DNA from: Oscillospiraceae bacterium
GTDB lineage: Bacteria; Bacillota; Clostridia; Oscillospirales; Ruminococcaceae
NCBI GenBank assembly: GCA_022835495.1
Contig: BQOK01000001.1
Span: forward strand, 496,001-560,000
Length of the DNA stretch: 64,000 bases
Direction: 5' to 3'
Shown here: positions 61,696-64,000 of the stretch, piece by piece
Layout: every line of letters begins with the position of its first letter
Position numbering within the stretch: position 1 is the stretch's first letter
Position numbers and translations under genes: made by a program
The notes under the pieces: model-generated
Databases searched by the model: none
What the model was told of the DNA's origin: nothing
What the model saw: the letters and a program-made list of their open reading frames with translations, nothing else

Positions 61696-64000
61696 ATGCA
61701 TAGGGCGCATCAAATTGCGGCGCAGAGAAAAAAGCGGCTTACGGTGGCGGCAGGGGCGTTGGCCGCGCTGCTGGCCGCCGTGTTGGTTATACATGTGGGA
61801 GCGGTAAACGCGCAGGGCAGCGCCCCGATCCCCCTTGCCACCACGGAGGACCTGCTGCGGTGCCTTTTTTACCCGGACAGCCCGGATTATGACCTGGGCG
61901 GCGACTATGTGCTGACGGAGGATCTGGAGCTTTCGGGTTTGCCGGAGGCGATTGGAAACAACAGCAGGCCGTTTACCGGCCGGTTTGACGGCGGCGGCCA
62001 CACCATCAGCGGCCTGCCGCGGCCGCTGTTTGGCGTGACGAAGGGCGCAGTGGTGGAAAACCTGCTGCTGGACAAAAGCTGCATTCAATTTCCGCATACA
62101 TATTTTGACGGCCAGGATTATGTGGACGGATATGCCCCGCTGATCGCTTATGCTGTGGACACGGAGGTGCGGAATTGCGGCGGGGCAGGGGATATCTATG
62201 CCTACCGGCCGGAAACCGCCATGTTTGAGGAGCCCGCAGGGCAGGAGAATGCGGAGGCGCCCGCGGCCCCCACGCCCGGACGGACCCCCGGGCCATCGCC
62301 GCTTCCAGCGGCATCGCCCTCTGAGGCGCCCCCACCTTCCCCCACGGCGGGGCAGGAGGCAGAAGGAGAAAACGGACAGGGAACACAAAGCCCGCCGCCC
62401 ACCACCGGGCAGCCGGGGCCGACCGCCACGCCTGCTTTGGAACAACCGCAGGCAACGGCAGAACCCGGCGGCGCGGAAAACGGGCAGGGGGGGCAGACCG
62501 GCCAGCCCCAGGAAGAGGCCCCTGCCGCGGAAAACAGTGCGCCTGAGGAAAGCGCCGCGCGGGCCGCAGAGATTCCGGCCCAGCCGCCGACGCCCCTTTT
62601 GCAGAAAAACGCGGCGGCCGGCCTGCGCGCGGTTTTGGATACAGGCTTTGCGGAAACCGGCGAGGTTGGCGGTGAAACGGGAGAGCCGCCCGCGCCCACA
62701 GAACCGCAGCCGGAGGCCCCCGCGCCCACGGCGGAGCCTGTTCCCAGCGCTTTGCCCGCGCCCACGGCGGCCCCGGCCGAAACACCCGCGCCCACGGCGG
62801 AGCCTGTTTCCAGCGCTTCGCCCGCGCCCACGGCAGACCCGACCGAAACGCCCGCACCCACGGCGGAGCCGGTTCCCAGCGCTTCGCCCGTGCCCACGGC
62901 GGCCCCCACTGAAACGCCGGCCCCCAGCCTGACGCCCAGCCCGACCCCGGGCGGGGGGGAGGAGGCCGGCCAGCCTGCGCCGCCGGAGCAGAGCTATATC
63001 GCCGTGGTGGCAAGCCGGGTGTGCGCAGGCGGCCTGGTGGCGCAGGCCGAGGGCTCGACCCTGATCTTGAATTGTTTTTCGTTGGCTGGGGTTTCATCGC
63101 AGCTGGAGGCTGAGGGCAGTGAGTATGTGCCGGTGATGGCCGGCTGCTTTGCGGCCCTGGTGGGCGGCAAGGCCCGGGTGGAAAATTGCTTTGCCACCGG
63201 CCAGATGGACTGCACCGACGTAAGCGCCGGGTTTGTGGCAGAAAACCGGGGCCTTATTCAGAACAGCTTTACCACGGCCACTTTGGCCGAAAACGGAAAC
63301 TTCCGGGCGGCCTTTGCGGCCCGCAGCGTGCGGCCGGAGGGAGAAGAAAGCGAATGGGGCGAGCCCCAGAGCGACGAGCCGCTCCGGGGTATTTTGGGCT
63401 GCGTTTACGACCGCCAGATGGCCTGCGCGGAAGACGTGTATGCAGCGGGGCTGCCCAGCGCACAGATGGCCGGCGCGGCCGCCCAGCGGCCAGAGGGCAG
63501 CTGGTACCGCACCGAAAACGCCTACCCCCAGATCGGTTATTTTGCACAGCACGAGAACGAGCGGTTTGCGCTGTGCTCTAAGGCGGCGGCTGTGGCGGCT
63601 TTTTTACCGGAGGACACGGCACTGAGCGACGCTTTGGCCGCCGGACCCGCCCTGGAGATTGTGCTGCCGCAGGCGATCGACGAGGTGGCCCTTACCTGGA
63701 GCGTGAGCGGTGGACTGACCCTGACACCGGCGGGGAACGCGGTGCCGGACCCCGCCGCCTGCCTGCCGGGAAGCATCCTCTCGGGCTCGGTTACTTGTGT
63801 GGTAGGGGAAACAGCACGCACCCGAACCCTGGCCTCCACGCCGGCGCAGCCGCCTGCCGTGCTGTATGAGGATTGGGCCGCTGTGGGCGCGGCCGTGGCG
63901 AACGGCAGCTTGCTGCGAACGGACGGCGCGGCGCTGACGCCCGCAGGCGAGGGCACCGCCGACGACCCCTGGCAGATCGGCACGCCCGAAGCGCTTGCCT
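61696..64000 (+). CDS. Large exported Pro/Thr-rich surface protein, C-terminus cut by window edge
   Basis: 768 codons are open from ATG 61696 to the window end. A signal peptide or anchor (KKRLTVAAGALAALLAAVLVIHVGAVNAQG) is followed by a beta-helix-like, GLUG-type part (about 45-170: TGRFDGGGHTISGLPRPLFG, then VVENLLLD). A long Pro/Ala/Thr/Glu linker (about 180-430) includes three 22-residue repeats. A second GLUG-like part (about 435-620: NCFSLAG, ENCFATGQMDC, NSFTTATL, ending YPQIGYF) comes next. AGGAG lies about 10 bp upstream. The gene follows the variant signal peptidase by 37 bp. Similar proteins are surface adhesin-like; no function is claimed. Confidence 0.75.
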   Translation, partial: MHRAHQIAAQRKKRLTVAAGALAALLAAVLVIHVGAVNAQGSAPIPLATTEDLLRCLFYPDSPDYDLGGDYVLTEDLELSGLPEAIGNNSRPFTGRFDGGGHTISGLPRPLFGVTKGAVVENLLLDKSCIQFPHTYFDGQDYVDGYAPLIAYAVDTEVRNCGGAGDIYAYRPETAMFEEPAGQENAEAPAAPTPGRTPGPSPLPAASPSEAPPPSPTAGQEAEGENGQGTQSPPPTTGQPGPTATPALEQPQATAEPGGAENGQGGQTGQPQEEAPAAENSAPEESAARAAEIPAQPPTPLLQKNAAAGLRAVLDTGFAETGEVGGETGEPPAPTEPQPEAPAPTAEPVPSALPAPTAAPAETPAPTAEPVSSASPAPTADPTETPAPTAEPVPSASPVPTAAPTETPAPSLTPSPTPGGGEEAGQPAPPEQSYIAVVASRVCAGGLVAQAEGSTLILNCFSLAGVSSQLEAEGSEYVPVMAGCFAALVGGKARVENCFATGQMDCTDVSAGFVAENRGLIQNSFTTATLAENGNFRAAFAARSVRPEGEESEWGEPQSDEPLRGILGCVYDRQMACAEDVYAAGLPSAQMAGAAAQRPEGSWYRTENAYPQIGYFAQHENERFALCSKAAAVAAFLPEDTALSDALAAGPALEIVLPQAIDEVALTWSVSGGLTLTPAGNAVPDPAACLPGSILSGSVTCVVGETARTRTLASTPAQPPAVLYEDWAAVGAAVANGSLLRTDGAALTPAGEGTADDPWQIGTPEALA
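62719..62916 (+). repeat. Three tandem 66-bp repeats encoding a 22-residue Pro/Thr unit
   Basis: Units begin at 62719, 62785 and 62851 and encode PAPTAEPVPSALPAPTAAPA-ET and two variants. A partial fourth unit (PAPSLTPSPTP) follows. Such linkers change length readily between strains. Confidence 0.85.

Overview
The window reads as a chromosomal piece of a GC-rich anaerobic member of the Clostridia (Firmicutes), most likely an Oscillospirales/Ruminococcaceae-type gut bacterium. This is inference from gene content: a six-gene Rnf complex in clostridial order (rnfCDGEAB), formate-tetrahydrofolate ligase, a ThiI without rhodanese domain beside a cysteine desulfurase, YesM/YesN-type two-component genes, sporulation-type domains (SpoIID, a CotF-like coat protein), and strong GGAGG ribosome sites with AUG, GUG and UUG starts. 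Most of the window is visibly GC-rich. The exceptions are 18300-18720, 32720-34170, 44040-48600 and 60420-60720, which are lower in GC and look like accessory DNA.

Layout. 1-2375 (minus strand): fhs (cut by the window edge) and a DUF1697 gene. 2627-9233 (plus): cysteine desulfurase, thiI, cinA, then a 941-residue protein that appears to fuse a decayed copy of the CinA C-terminal half, a membrane segment, a decayed sortase-B-like domain, a Pro/Thr linker and a SpoIID domain. 9555-10685: LCP-family cell-wall ligase. 10750-14150 (minus): response regulator, ABC ATPase, ABC permease and histidine kinase in one operon-like block, then secA (14239-16998). 17236-19852: hemolysin-III protein, two divergent ribbon-helix-helix genes, an AraC/GyrI-type regulator and a 45-residue membrane peptide. 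20153-25713: the Rnf operon, with an RnfG carrying two FMN-binding domains. 25790-30965: LysR regulator divergent from an enolase-superfamily enzyme and a complete TRAP transporter (Q, M, P). 31032-32402: citrate synthase. 32632-34769: tRNA-Tyr, an AT-rich SEC-C protein and a small coiled-coil protein. 35034-43794: a GGDEF/EAL protein, a CotF-like coat protein, a cytosolic GH2 beta-galactosidase with an ABC-permease relic in front of it, a second EAL protein and a DUF1622 membrane protein. 43955-48523: tRNA-Pro followed by a PLD/helicase/DUF3427 protein and AbiH, a probable phage-defence pair. 48711-49573: YaiI/YqxD and peptide deformylase. 49800-60265: a carbohydrate-utilisation locus of sensor kinase, AraC-type response regulator, MYORG-like GH31, ABC sugar transporter (binding protein and two permeases) and a secreted GH16. 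60266-60830: noncoding, with two strong 28-bp palindromes. 60831-64000: a DivIVA-like protein, a signal peptidase I whose catalytic serine is replaced by cysteine, and a large exported Pro/Thr-rich protein cut by the right edge.

How parts may work together: Rnf couples ferredoxin oxidation to NAD reduction and ion export; the TRAP/enolase block probably imports and dehydrates or epimerises a sugar acid; the GH16/ABC/GH31 block probably cuts a polysaccharide outside, imports fragments and trims them inside under YesMN control. The most unusual items are the pseudo-CinA/pseudo-sortase/SpoIID fusion, the Cys-type signal peptidase operon, the paired Xer-like palindromes and the two-flavin RnfG. 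All family assignments are by eye; no database search was run.
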